DNA of 64,000 nt from assembly GCF_050749805.1 (NCBI RefSeq), contig NZ_CP192738.1:2976001-3040000 (forward strand). The letters are read 5' to 3'. The DNA is from Hahella sp018986435. Its GTDB lineage: Bacteria; Pseudomonadota; Gammaproteobacteria; Pseudomonadales; Oleiphilaceae. The notes below the pieces were generated by a model. That model saw nothing but the letters and a program-made list of their open reading frames with translations, did not search any database and had not been told where the DNA came from. A program made the translations under genes and the position numbers. Below are positions 25,057 through 33,146 of the stretch, piece after piece (positions within the stretch are counted from its first letter, which is position 1; each line of letters opens with the position of its first letter).

Positions 25057-27282
25057 ATGATCAGACGCCAGATTCACCCCCTTAGACCCTTTAAAATCGG
25101 AGACTGGTGGGTCGACCCGGAAGCCAACAAACTGGCTGACCAGGATTGTGAAATTTCTCTTACCCCTAAAGCGATGGCGGCTCTACTTGCGTTGGTGGAA
25201 GCGCAGGGCCGGGCGCTGGGGGAGGCGCAACTGCAGGAAAAAATCTGGCCGTCGTCCGCGCAGCCGGATGCTTCCGTCGATCAGATTATTTCTCAATTAC
25301 GCAAAGCGTTCGGAGATAATGGCAGACCGCGTCGTTACATAGAACGAGACGGCTCTACTTATCGTATTGTGGCGCAAATGTCGCAGCCGGATGTGGACGG
25401 TCTGTGTCCCCACACTGACGCCCAGGGCCGTCGGCGCGGTTTGTGTAAGTGGGGGATCAGTGTCGGCGCGCTCGCCTTGGTGTTCGCATTAGGGTTCGGC
25501 GTTTTTTATCCCAAACCCCATGCTCCCAGCCAAATCATTGTTTACCCGATTCAATTGGTGGACGCCTCCCACCATCGCGATAGCGCGTATCTGGCCACCA
25601 GCGTCACGGACGCTATTCGTTCGCGACTGGTTACTCTGCATGGCGCGCGGGTGGTGTTCAGCGAGACTGCGCCCTGGTCGCGCCCTGATCGTGGCAGTGC
25701 GGTCAGCGGCAGTTTGCAGGTCACCGGCTCCAGCTTGAGGTTGATTCTCAATATTACCGATCTGGCGGGCAGAGACTCCCAGTGGAGCGGCCTCATTGAA
25801 GGCGACGCCAGTAAGCTGTATGCATTTCACCAGGATCTGACGGAGACATTGTTGTCTCAACTCAACGCGCCCAGTGACGAGTTCAGTGACCGCCGCGAGC
25901 CGGACCCGGAAGCTTACGATTATTACTTGCAGGGACGTCACTATTGGTCCCAGCGCGACGTGCTCTCGCTGCAGCGCGCGCTACAGAATTTTTCTCAGGC
26001 GATCAGCCTCGACGGACAGTTCGCGCCAGCCTACGTCGCCCTGTGCGACAGTTACCATTTCCTGAGCGTTTATTCGGATCTGCCCGCCAGCACGGTCTCG
26101 GAAAAGTGCGCGCCTCTGCTGGACCGCGCCTTCGCTCTGGACCCCGGCATGCCACAGGCCTATGCATCCCGCGCTTTGCAGTTTTCGGAGCAGGGCAGGG
26201 AGAGTGAGGCGGAAGGCTTCTATAAAAAAGCCATGGAGATGGCGCCGAATTACACGCCTGGCTACCTATGGTACGGGCAGTTGCTGCGCTCCCAGGGGCG
26301 CTATATTCAGTCTCTGGCCATGTATGAGCAGGCGTTAGAGCTGGAGCCCTTTTCCGGCGGCATCAATCGGGGGAAAGCCTATACTCTGCTGCGTATGGGG
26401 CGTCTGGAGCAGGCACGCGATACTTATCAACGCGCCCTGGCGCTGGAGCCGGATTACCTGTACCGGCCTTTGGACCAACTGGAATTCCTGCCAATTACGG
26501 TGGACACGGCGACGGATTACTTCAACTGGTCGCGCATGTATCCCCATGTGATCGGGCGGCAACCCAACAATAAGGTAACCGAGGCGATTCTGTGGATGGC
26601 GCTCGGGGATATGAAGAAAGCGCAGGAATTACTGATTCAGGTGCCGCCGGGCATGCGCACCGGCGCCAACTATCTCTACGCGCGCGGTCTGCAGTACTCT
26701 ATCAACCGGGACTATGAGGCGGCGTTGTCTGTATTTCAGCAACGGCGCAGCCAACAACCGGGGAATCGCTCCTACGCGCTGCCGGTGGCCGCCACGCTCA
26801 TCAAGCTGGGACGGAACGAGGAAGCGCTGGAGGAGCTGGACCGCTATTATCCCAAGCTGGGCAATAATAAAACCTCAATCGATTCTGAAAACCGCTTTCC
26901 CTACCTGATCGCCTGCTATTTGCGGCATATCATCGGGCAGAAATCGCCACAGTATCTGCATGATGAACTCAAGCAATCCGTGTCCTATAAGATTGTCGAA
27001 GCCATGGATATACCGGAATGGTTTGTGTACGAAAACCCCGCCAAGTTATTTGAAATTTTACGGGCGCAATTGATGTCGGGCTGGCTGCCGGATTACAACC
27101 AGTTCCTGTGGGCGCCGGAGCAGTGGCCGGAGTGGAGTTCCTTTACCCGGGATCAACAGGAAGAGGTGACCGGTCTGTTGCGTCGCAACCGCCAATCGGT
27201 GCTGAGGGAGAGCGGGCGCGAGGACAAGCTCAATGCGTCTCTGGATAAGCGCAGCGTCAAAGAGGCGGCGGCGCTTAACTGA
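25057..27282 (+). CDS. ToxR/CadC-like membrane regulator with TPR domain
   Basis: A 741-aa protein. Residues 1-105 are a winged-helix DNA-binding domain of the OmpR/ToxR type, with the recognition segment SVDQIISQLRKAFGD followed by RYIERDGSTYRI. A membrane helix spans about residues 129-150. The large C-terminal part contains tetratricopeptide repeats (about 290-480) and faces the periplasm. AGAAGGA precedes the start. It probably senses an envelope signal and controls nearby genes, but its targets are not shown. Confidence 0.87.
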   Translation: MIRRQIHPLRPFKIGDWWVDPEANKLADQDCEISLTPKAMAALLALVEAQGRALGEAQLQEKIWPSSAQPDASVDQIISQLRKAFGDNGRPRRYIERDGSTYRIVAQMSQPDVDGLCPHTDAQGRRRGLCKWGISVGALALVFALGFGVFYPKPHAPSQIIVYPIQLVDASHHRDSAYLATSVTDAIRSRLVTLHGARVVFSETAPWSRPDRGSAVSGSLQVTGSSLRLILNITDLAGRDSQWSGLIEGDASKLYAFHQDLTETLLSQLNAPSDEFSDRREPDPEAYDYYLQGRHYWSQRDVLSLQRALQNFSQAISLDGQFAPAYVALCDSYHFLSVYSDLPASTVSEKCAPLLDRAFALDPGMPQAYASRALQFSEQGRESEAEGFYKKAMEMAPNYTPGYLWYGQLLRSQGRYIQSLAMYEQALELEPFSGGINRGKAYTLLRMGRLEQARDTYQRALALEPDYLYRPLDQLEFLPITVDTATDYFNWSRMYPHVIGRQPNNKVTEAILWMALGDMKKAQELLIQVPPGMRTGANYLYARGLQYSINRDYEAALSVFQQRRSQQPGNRSYALPVAATLIKLGRNEEALEELDRYYPKLGNNKTSIDSENRFPYLIACYLRHIIGQKSPQYLHDELKQSVSYKIVEAMDIPEWFVYENPAKLFEILRAQLMSGWLPDYNQFLWAPEQWPEWSSFTRDQQEEVTGLLRRNRQSVLRESGREDKLNASLDKRSVKEAAALN

Positions 27283-27307
27283 TCCGTCGCCATAGTCTGT
27301 AAAGACG

Positions 27308-27946
27308 CTACCGCGCGCCCCAATCATAATCCTGAATTTGATGTACGCGCTCCCTTTGTTCCTCGGTGAGCACTTCCTGCATTTTTCTGCGCGCCTGCAA
27401 TTGAATTTCCAGCATTTTGAGATGGGCGTCCGCCATGGCGCGATGCGCTTCCAGAATGGCTTTGTCATTCATTTCGTCTTTGTTGAACAGGCTCTGCATG
27501 GCGGCGTGTTGTTTGTACATCTCCTGAAAATGAATCCACTGTTGTTCGCCCAACTGCTTTTGAATTTCTTCAATCTTGTTGCGCTGCTTATCATCCAGCC
27601 CCAGCAGGCCAGCCATCCGCGGTGTGCTTAAATCCATCATGCCGCCCATCATAAAGCCATCGCCCATCATGTACCCGTGACCGAACCTGTGATCAGACCC
27701 CATCATGGAATGGCGACCGTAGCCGCTCCAGTTGGATGCGCTCCAGTCGTCGCTTGTGAACATGCCGCCGCTTCCCATCATATGCCCGCTCCTCATCATG
27801 CCCTGACCGCCGCCGGCGCAGTCTTCACAATCGCTATCGGAAGCGCTTGAGCCAAAGAAACCGTGGCCAGAGGCGGAGGCGGCCAGGCTGAGCATCAAGG
27901 CGACAGTAAGAGGTTTTAGGGGAGCGAGGATATGTCTGTGGTTCAT
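27308..27946 (-). CDS. Spy/CpxP-like periplasmic metal-responsive protein
   Basis: A 212-aa protein with a signal peptide ending near residue 27 and a mature N-terminal half rich in Gly, Met, His, Ser and Asp (several HMMG and GYMMG-like blocks), a likely metal-binding region. The C-terminal half is the helical LTxxQ-type domain: LLGLDDKQRNKIEEIQ and VLTEEQRERVHQI, as in Spy, CpxP and CnrX-like proteins. It probably protects envelope proteins or binds metals such as copper. It is convergent with the ToxR-like gene, only 25 bases away. Confidence 0.82.
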   Translation of the reverse strand: MNHRHILAPLKPLTVALMLSLAASASGHGFFGSSASDSDCEDCAGGGQGMMRSGHMMGSGGMFTSDDWSASNWSGYGRHSMMGSDHRFGHGYMMGDGFMMGGMMDLSTPRMAGLLGLDDKQRNKIEEIQKQLGEQQWIHFQEMYKQHAAMQSLFNKDEMNDKAILEAHRAMADAHLKMLEIQLQARRKMQEVLTEEQRERVHQIQDYDWGAR

Positions 27947-28209
27947 GGCGACGTCTCCTTTTGGGTTGGAGTAGGTGATCAGTACCCCTGCTGCTTAAGG
28001 TGATTCATTGAGCCCGTGGAGTGTAGATAGTCTGGTTGAAACTCATCCAATTTCCATGACTATTTTTAGTCGGTTTGACAGTCATCAATTCATTTGGCTT
28101 TTATTGCGCCCCACTAAGGCAAAATCGCGGTCTTGTGCTAGTTTCCTTTATAAAAAAACAACAAAGCCGCTACTGGCGGACATGCGAAAACCTGGGAAGA
28201 TTCCACAGC

Positions 28210-30951
28210 GTGCGCTTGATACATCTCAAAAGTCATATTCGTTCCTACCTCCGACGTTTACTCGTCTTCTCCTTGCTTGGCGCTGGCCTGCTCTCCACGG
28301 TATTTTTGTGGGCTGATTATCAGATGATGGAGGCGTTGCCCGCCGCGCAGAAAGCGGAACTGTCTCTGCAAAGCGCCATGTTGTATCTCCTGATCGCCTG
28401 TGTCGTTCTGATCGGCGCCGTGGTGGCCTGGATACTCACTTCCAATGAGGCTCGCAATGAGGCATTGCGCGAGAGCCGCAACAACCTGGATAAAGCGCAG
28501 CAAATCGCCCGGCTGGGCAACTGGCTTTGGGATCTAAAATGCAACGAGGTGTATTGGTCGGATCAGGTCTATCGCAATCTGGGCCTGTCGCTCCACAACA
28601 ACAAGGCCTCCTATGAAAAGTTCCTGGAATGCGTGCATCCAGATGACAGGGCGCGCGTGGTCAAGCTCGTGGATGAGGCGTTGGAGAATAAGCAGGTGTA
28701 CGCCATCGAACATCGCGTCATCTGGCCCGGAGGCGAGGAGCGCATCATGTGCGGGGCGGGCGAGGTGATCTTTGACGCTCAGGGACACCCTGTGCAAATG
28801 CACGGAACCATTCAGGACATCACTGAGCGTAAGCGCGATGAAAATCGCAAGAATGAATATGCGCACCTGATCTACGATCTCTATAACAATGCGCCATGTG
28901 GCTATCACTCCCTGGACCCTCAAGGACTGATCGTGGACATCAACGAGACGGCGCTACGCTGGCTGGGCTATTCACGTAATGAGCTGGTCGGCAAAGTTAT
29001 GTTTTGCGATCTGCTGTCGGAAGACTGCGTGCAGTTGTGCTGGGATAAGCTGGGGCAACTGAAGAAAGGCGGCACGCTGAGCAATCTGGAGTTGAATGTT
29101 CGCTGCAAAGACGGCCGGTTATTCTGCGTTTTACTGAGCAGCACGGCGCTGCAGAGTGAGGACGGCGAGTTTCGGGGCAGCCGCTGCATATTGGTGGATT
29201 ACACGGAACGTCGTCGCCACGAGAAGGAGCTGCAGCAGGCGGCGGTGGTGTTCGACGCCATCCGCGAAGCGGTCATTATCACAGACGACGCGCGCAATAT
29301 CGTGGCGGTGAACAACGCCTTCACCGAGATTACTGGCTACACCCTGGAAGATGTCTACGGACGCAACCCCCGCCTGCAACAGTCCGGCCGCCATGACAAA
29401 ACCTTTTACCAATCCCTGTGGCGCTCCATCACCGAGCACGGCCACTGGCAGGGCGAGATCGAGAACAAGCGGCGTAATGGCGAGATCTATCCCGCCTGGC
29501 AGAACATCAATGTGGTCTACGATAGAAACGGTAAAATCGCCAACTATGTGTCGGTGTTCTCTGACATCAGCGTGATCAAAGAGAAGGAAAAGCAACTGCG
29601 CCATCTCGCCAACCATGACTCGCTGACCGGGTTGCCCAATCGACTGCTGTTCTTCAACAGCCTTGAGATTTCCCTGGAGCGGGCCAAGCGGCGGCGTATG
29701 CAAGTAGCGCTGATGTTTATCGACCTGGATCGCTTCAAGATTATCAACGACACCATGGGGCATGAGGCTGGCGATATCCTGCTGAAAACCGTGGCGCGAC
29801 GGTTGTCGGAAGCGGTGCGGGGCGAAGATATGGTGGCGCGCCTGGGGGGAGACGAGTTCACCATCAGTCTGGAAGAGCTGTCCAACACCGAGGACGCCGC
29901 CGCCATGGCTGGCAAACTGATCGAAACCATTCGTCAGCCCATTCACATCGGCGGCCATGAAATTGTCTGCTCCGCCAGTATTGGCATTGCTATTTTCCCT
30001 CATGATGCGGATAGCGCGCAGAATCTGGCGCGGGCGGCGGATGCGGCCATGTATCGGGCCAAAGAGCTGCACCGCAATACCTTTGAGTTCTACACCAGCG
30101 AATTGACGGAAAGGGCGATAGAGCACCTGACTCTGAGCAGTGAGATGCGGCAAGCCCTGGAGCGCAATGAGTTTGAACTCTACTACCAGCCGCAATTCAA
30201 TCTGGCCAGCGGCAAGCTGGTGGGAGCGGAGACGCTACTGCGCTGGCGGCATCCCACGCGGGGACTGATAACCCCCTACTGTTTCATCAATATTGCGGAA
30301 GACAGCGCTCTGATCGACCCCATTGGCAGGTGGGTGATCAACCAGCTGTGTCGGGATGTGGCGGGCTGGTTGAAAGAGGGGCTGAAGTTGCCACGTATCG
30401 CTTTTAATGTTTCAGGCAAACAATTAGAGCATTACGATGTCAAAGGGCGCATCGAACATGCATTGCAACGCTGGGGACTGGAGCCGTCCGACCTGGATCT
30501 GGAGCTGGAAGTAACGGAAGGCGCTCTACAGTATGAGGAACGCAGCGTGGAGGTGCTCAGACAGGTGCGGTCGCTGGGCCTGAGCGTGGCCATTGATGAT
30601 TTCGGTACGGGATATTCCTCTCTCAGCCGGCTCAAGCGGATGCCGATAGATACGCTCAAGATCGACCGCATGTTTATTCGCGACTTACCGGAAGACCCCA
30701 ATAATCAAGCTTTAGCCAGCGGCATTATTCTGCTAGGCCGGGCGCTGGGCCTCAAAGTGGTGGCCGAAGGCGTGGAGAATGTGGAGCAGTTGCGTTTTTT
30801 GCAGGAGCGCGACTGCGATGAGGTGCAGGGTTTTCTGCTCAGCAAGCCTCTGCCCAAGGCGGCGTTTGTAAAGCTGTTAAAAGGGGAGGGTTTGCCTGTC
30901 ATTCCGCCGGCGTCGCTGACAGTGGTCAGGAAGCCGGCGGCGTCGGATTAG
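28210..30951 (+). CDS. Membrane PAS-GGDEF-EAL cyclic di-GMP enzyme
   Basis: A large sensor and cyclic di-GMP turnover protein. With the GTG at 28210 (weak GGGAAGA upstream) it has 913 residues; the frame extends upstream to a TTG at 28075. Two membrane helices (about 17-35 and 56-77) enclose a short periplasmic loop. Three PAS domains follow (about 95-465), with heme or ligand unknown. The diguanylate cyclase domain has intact RLGGDEF near residue 543 and an RGED inhibitory site. The EAL domain keeps Glu in AETLLRW and DDFGTG and should have phosphodiesterase activity. The net output cannot be read from sequence. Confidence 0.92.
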   Translation: MRLIHLKSHIRSYLRRLLVFSLLGAGLLSTVFLWADYQMMEALPAAQKAELSLQSAMLYLLIACVVLIGAVVAWILTSNEARNEALRESRNNLDKAQQIARLGNWLWDLKCNEVYWSDQVYRNLGLSLHNNKASYEKFLECVHPDDRARVVKLVDEALENKQVYAIEHRVIWPGGEERIMCGAGEVIFDAQGHPVQMHGTIQDITERKRDENRKNEYAHLIYDLYNNAPCGYHSLDPQGLIVDINETALRWLGYSRNELVGKVMFCDLLSEDCVQLCWDKLGQLKKGGTLSNLELNVRCKDGRLFCVLLSSTALQSEDGEFRGSRCILVDYTERRRHEKELQQAAVVFDAIREAVIITDDARNIVAVNNAFTEITGYTLEDVYGRNPRLQQSGRHDKTFYQSLWRSITEHGHWQGEIENKRRNGEIYPAWQNINVVYDRNGKIANYVSVFSDISVIKEKEKQLRHLANHDSLTGLPNRLLFFNSLEISLERAKRRRMQVALMFIDLDRFKIINDTMGHEAGDILLKTVARRLSEAVRGEDMVARLGGDEFTISLEELSNTEDAAAMAGKLIETIRQPIHIGGHEIVCSASIGIAIFPHDADSAQNLARAADAAMYRAKELHRNTFEFYTSELTERAIEHLTLSSEMRQALERNEFELYYQPQFNLASGKLVGAETLLRWRHPTRGLITPYCFINIAEDSALIDPIGRWVINQLCRDVAGWLKEGLKLPRIAFNVSGKQLEHYDVKGRIEHALQRWGLEPSDLDLELEVTEGALQYEERSVEVLRQVRSLGLSVAIDDFGTGYSSLSRLKRMPIDTLKIDRMFIRDLPEDPNNQALASGIILLGRALGLKVVAEGVENVEQLRFLQERDCDEVQGFLLSKPLPKAAFVKLLKGEGLPVIPPASLTVVRKPAASD

Positions 30952-30974
30952 CGGATACGACTCCGCTTTAATAC

Positions 30975-31544
30975 TCAGTAGATACAGCCGCCGTCAGGGC
31001 CGCAGGTGACGCTGATTCCATGGCTGGGGTCGGATGAAATAAACCCCGAGGTGGTTCCGTCGCTGATTACCGAACCGCCACGGCCACTGTGACCCAGGCC
31101 GCGACTGCCGCCGCCCCGGTTGCTGAACATCGGCGCCAGATTAAATAGCGCCGGCCCGCCTTCATAACCGCCGACGCCTGCGGCGTTGAGCCAGTAACGC
31201 CCGGGAATCGCCTGGCCGAAATAGTTTCTCAGAGCCATGGCTTCGCTGGGGTGTATTTCCCGACCGTTGATAAAAATGCTGGTGCCGCCGCCGGAGATAT
31301 CCGCGGGCAGGGGAGCGGAGATGGGAAGTCCAGGATAGGTGACGCCGACAGTCGGGCCGCCTTCAAAGCCCCATGCGCCGGTGTGTGCGTCGTACCAGTA
31401 TTGGCCCGGTTGCAGACGAATCCCTTGCTGCGCGAAGTAGTTGGCCACTTGGGCGTCGAGGGGCGCGCGATTCACGATCACCCCCTCCGCCATTGCTGTG
31501 ACTGAAATCAGTAGTGTCAGAAGAATCGTGCATGAACGAAACAT
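30975..31544 (-). CDS. Secreted repeat protein with two GxYW...EGGP units
   Basis: Not recognised. Starting at the ATG 31544 (GGGAGGA upstream), the 189-aa product has a clear signal peptide (about 1-20). Two similar units occur: PGQYWYDAHTGAWGFEGGP and PGRYWLNAAGVGGYEGGP, each followed by a Pro-rich or aromatic segment. The C-terminus is Gly/Ser-rich and ends with Cys-x-x-x-x-x-Cys. It is convergent with the PAS-GGDEF-EAL gene. The repeats look like small sugar- or surface-binding motifs, but this is only a guess. Confidence 0.8.
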   Translation of the reverse strand: MFRSCTILLTLLISVTAMAEGVIVNRAPLDAQVANYFAQQGIRLQPGQYWYDAHTGAWGFEGGPTVGVTYPGLPISAPLPADISGGGTSIFINGREIHPSEAMALRNYFGQAIPGRYWLNAAGVGGYEGGPALFNLAPMFSNRGGGSRGLGHSGRGGSVISDGTTSGFISSDPSHGISVTCGPDGGCIY

Positions 31545-31676
31545 CGTCGTCCTCCCGCCATCGCTACAAATGACTTGATTGCAAGGCTTTCGCCGATAAA
31601 ACACCTATGAGGGGGCGTTAAAAACAAGTAGCGCGCTTTTTGACCAGATTCCGTCAATAAATTTTTGTTTCTTGAG

Positions 31677-32567
31677 TTAGCCAGCGCGCAGGCCATCCAG
31701 ACTCAAGCCGTCGCCCGCCACCGGCGCAGTACGGGAAATAAACTGCACGAAGCCGGCCACGGCGGGTGAAGTCTGTTCCCGGTTATATAAAAGACGCATT
31801 TGCACGCCCGGCAAGGCGGGCAGATAGTCGCTGCTCTCCACCACGCGCAATCCTTCAGGCACGATGCTTTTGCCCAGGACCGTGACCCCCAGTCCCGCCA
31901 GTACGCCTGCGCGTATGCCGCTGAAACTGGCGCAAGTGTAAACAATGCGCCAGGGAATGCTCATGGAGTCCAGGGCTTCAATAATGCGATGGCGGTAAAC
32001 GCAGCCCCGCGGCGCGACGATCAACGGCACCGGATGGCGGGTATGGCAGGTGTGATGAATGCTGGTGGCCCACACCAGATCCTCCATCCAGCCTTCTTCC
32101 GGAGAGATAGTGCGCAGGCTGGTATGTAGGGCGAACACCAAGTCCAGCTCTTTAGAGCGATAACGCTCCACCAGATTGGAACTGAGATCGCAGGTGACCT
32201 CCAGCGTGACGTTAGGGTGCGCCTGGGAAAACTTGCCCAACACCTCCGGCAACGAACTGGCGAATTCGTTGGGAATCCCCAGGCGCAGGCAGCCGGCCAG
32301 CTCCGGCTGCGATAGTTTGATCATAGCTTCTTTATTAAGAGCGAGGATGTCGCGGGCGTACTGCAACAGAATCAGCCCCTCCGGCGTGGGAGCCAGCGCC
32401 TTGTTGTTGCGCACCAGCAGGGTGGTGCCTACTAACTCCTCCAGTCGCCGGATCTGCAGACTGATTGCTGGTTGGGAGCGTCCCAACGCGTCGCCAGCCT
32501 GAGTAAAACCGCCATAATCCGCTACGGCGACAAAGGTTTGCAGGAGATCGGTAGGGAGATAATTCAC
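31677..32567 (-). CDS. LysR-family transcriptional regulator (LrhA-like)
   Basis: A 296-aa regulator. The winged helix at 1-65 has DLLQTFVAVADYGGFTQAGDALGRSQPAISLQIRRLEE, here given by its pieces TFVAVADYGGF and SQPAISLQIRRLE. The effector-binding domain follows and resembles LrhA/HexA-type members. It is divergent from gcvH, so it could control glycine cleavage, but it is not of the GcvA subgroup by eye. LysR proteins of this kind usually repress themselves from the shared promoter region (32568-32767), which is AT-rich and holds several T-N11-A pairs. Confidence 0.88.
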   Translation of the reverse strand: MNYLPTDLLQTFVAVADYGGFTQAGDALGRSQPAISLQIRRLEELVGTTLLVRNNKALAPTPEGLILLQYARDILALNKEAMIKLSQPELAGCLRLGIPNEFASSLPEVLGKFSQAHPNVTLEVTCDLSSNLVERYRSKELDLVFALHTSLRTISPEEGWMEDLVWATSIHHTCHTRHPVPLIVAPRGCVYRHRIIEALDSMSIPWRIVYTCASFSGIRAGVLAGLGVTVLGKSIVPEGLRVVESSDYLPALPGVQMRLLYNREQTSPAVAGFVQFISRTAPVAGDGLSLDGLRAG

Positions 32568-32767
32568 AGCGTTACCATAAATATTTTAAATAAATGCATT
32601 TTAACTATTAATTTCACAAATCAATAGCCCGGAGTTATGGTTCAGCTATATAAAAACGATATCGCTGTAGTCCTGTTTCGGCGGCGTCTCTCTCTGTCGA
32701 TACGTCCTGAGGCGGGCTCAGAAGGATAATTTATTCCAACCGGTTCCAATTGAGGAGTATGTTACGT

Positions 32768-33142
32768 ATGAGCGGTCTGAAATTCACCGAAGATCACGAG
32801 TGGTTGTCCATGGAGTCCGATGAAGTCGGTGTTGTGGGCATTACAGATTACGCACAGGCGCAACTGGGCGATCTGGTGTTCGTTGAGCTGCCCGAAGTGG
32901 GCCGTGAAGTCAGCCAGGGCGAAGATATCGGCGTAGTGGAGTCGGTGAAAACCGCCAGCGATATCAAGAGCCCCGTCAGCGGCGTCGTAGTCGCCGTGAA
33001 CGAAGCGCTGAGCGACGAACCTGGGAAAGTGAACGAAGACCCCACAGGAGAAGGTTGGATTTACAAAATCTCTCTATCCAATGCTTCTGAAGTTGAGTCG
33101 CTGATGGATGACGCGGCTTATAAGGCGCTGACAGGAGAGTAA
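32768..33142 (+). CDS. gcvH: Glycine cleavage system H protein
   Basis: The lipoyl carrier of the glycine cleavage complex, 124 residues from ATG 32768. GAGGAG is 10 bases upstream; the ATG at 32759 is too close to it. The lipoylated lysine is Lys61 in VESVKTASD, in the typical position. The protein shuttles the aminomethyl group between GcvP, GcvT and lipoamide dehydrogenase. It opens the operon gcvH-gcvP-glyA-sdaA-gcvT and is separated from gcvP by only 4 bases. No glycine riboswitch-like fold was found upstream. Confidence 0.96.
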   Translation: MSGLKFTEDHEWLSMESDEVGVVGITDYAQAQLGDLVFVELPEVGREVSQGEDIGVVESVKTASDIKSPVSGVVVAVNEALSDEPGKVNEDPTGEGWIYKISLSNASEVESLMDDAAYKALTGE

Positions 33143-33146
33143 GATC

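Noticed and set aside
32568..32767. Glycine riboswitch upstream of gcvH
   Set aside because: No tandem aptamer-like conserved cores were found by eye.
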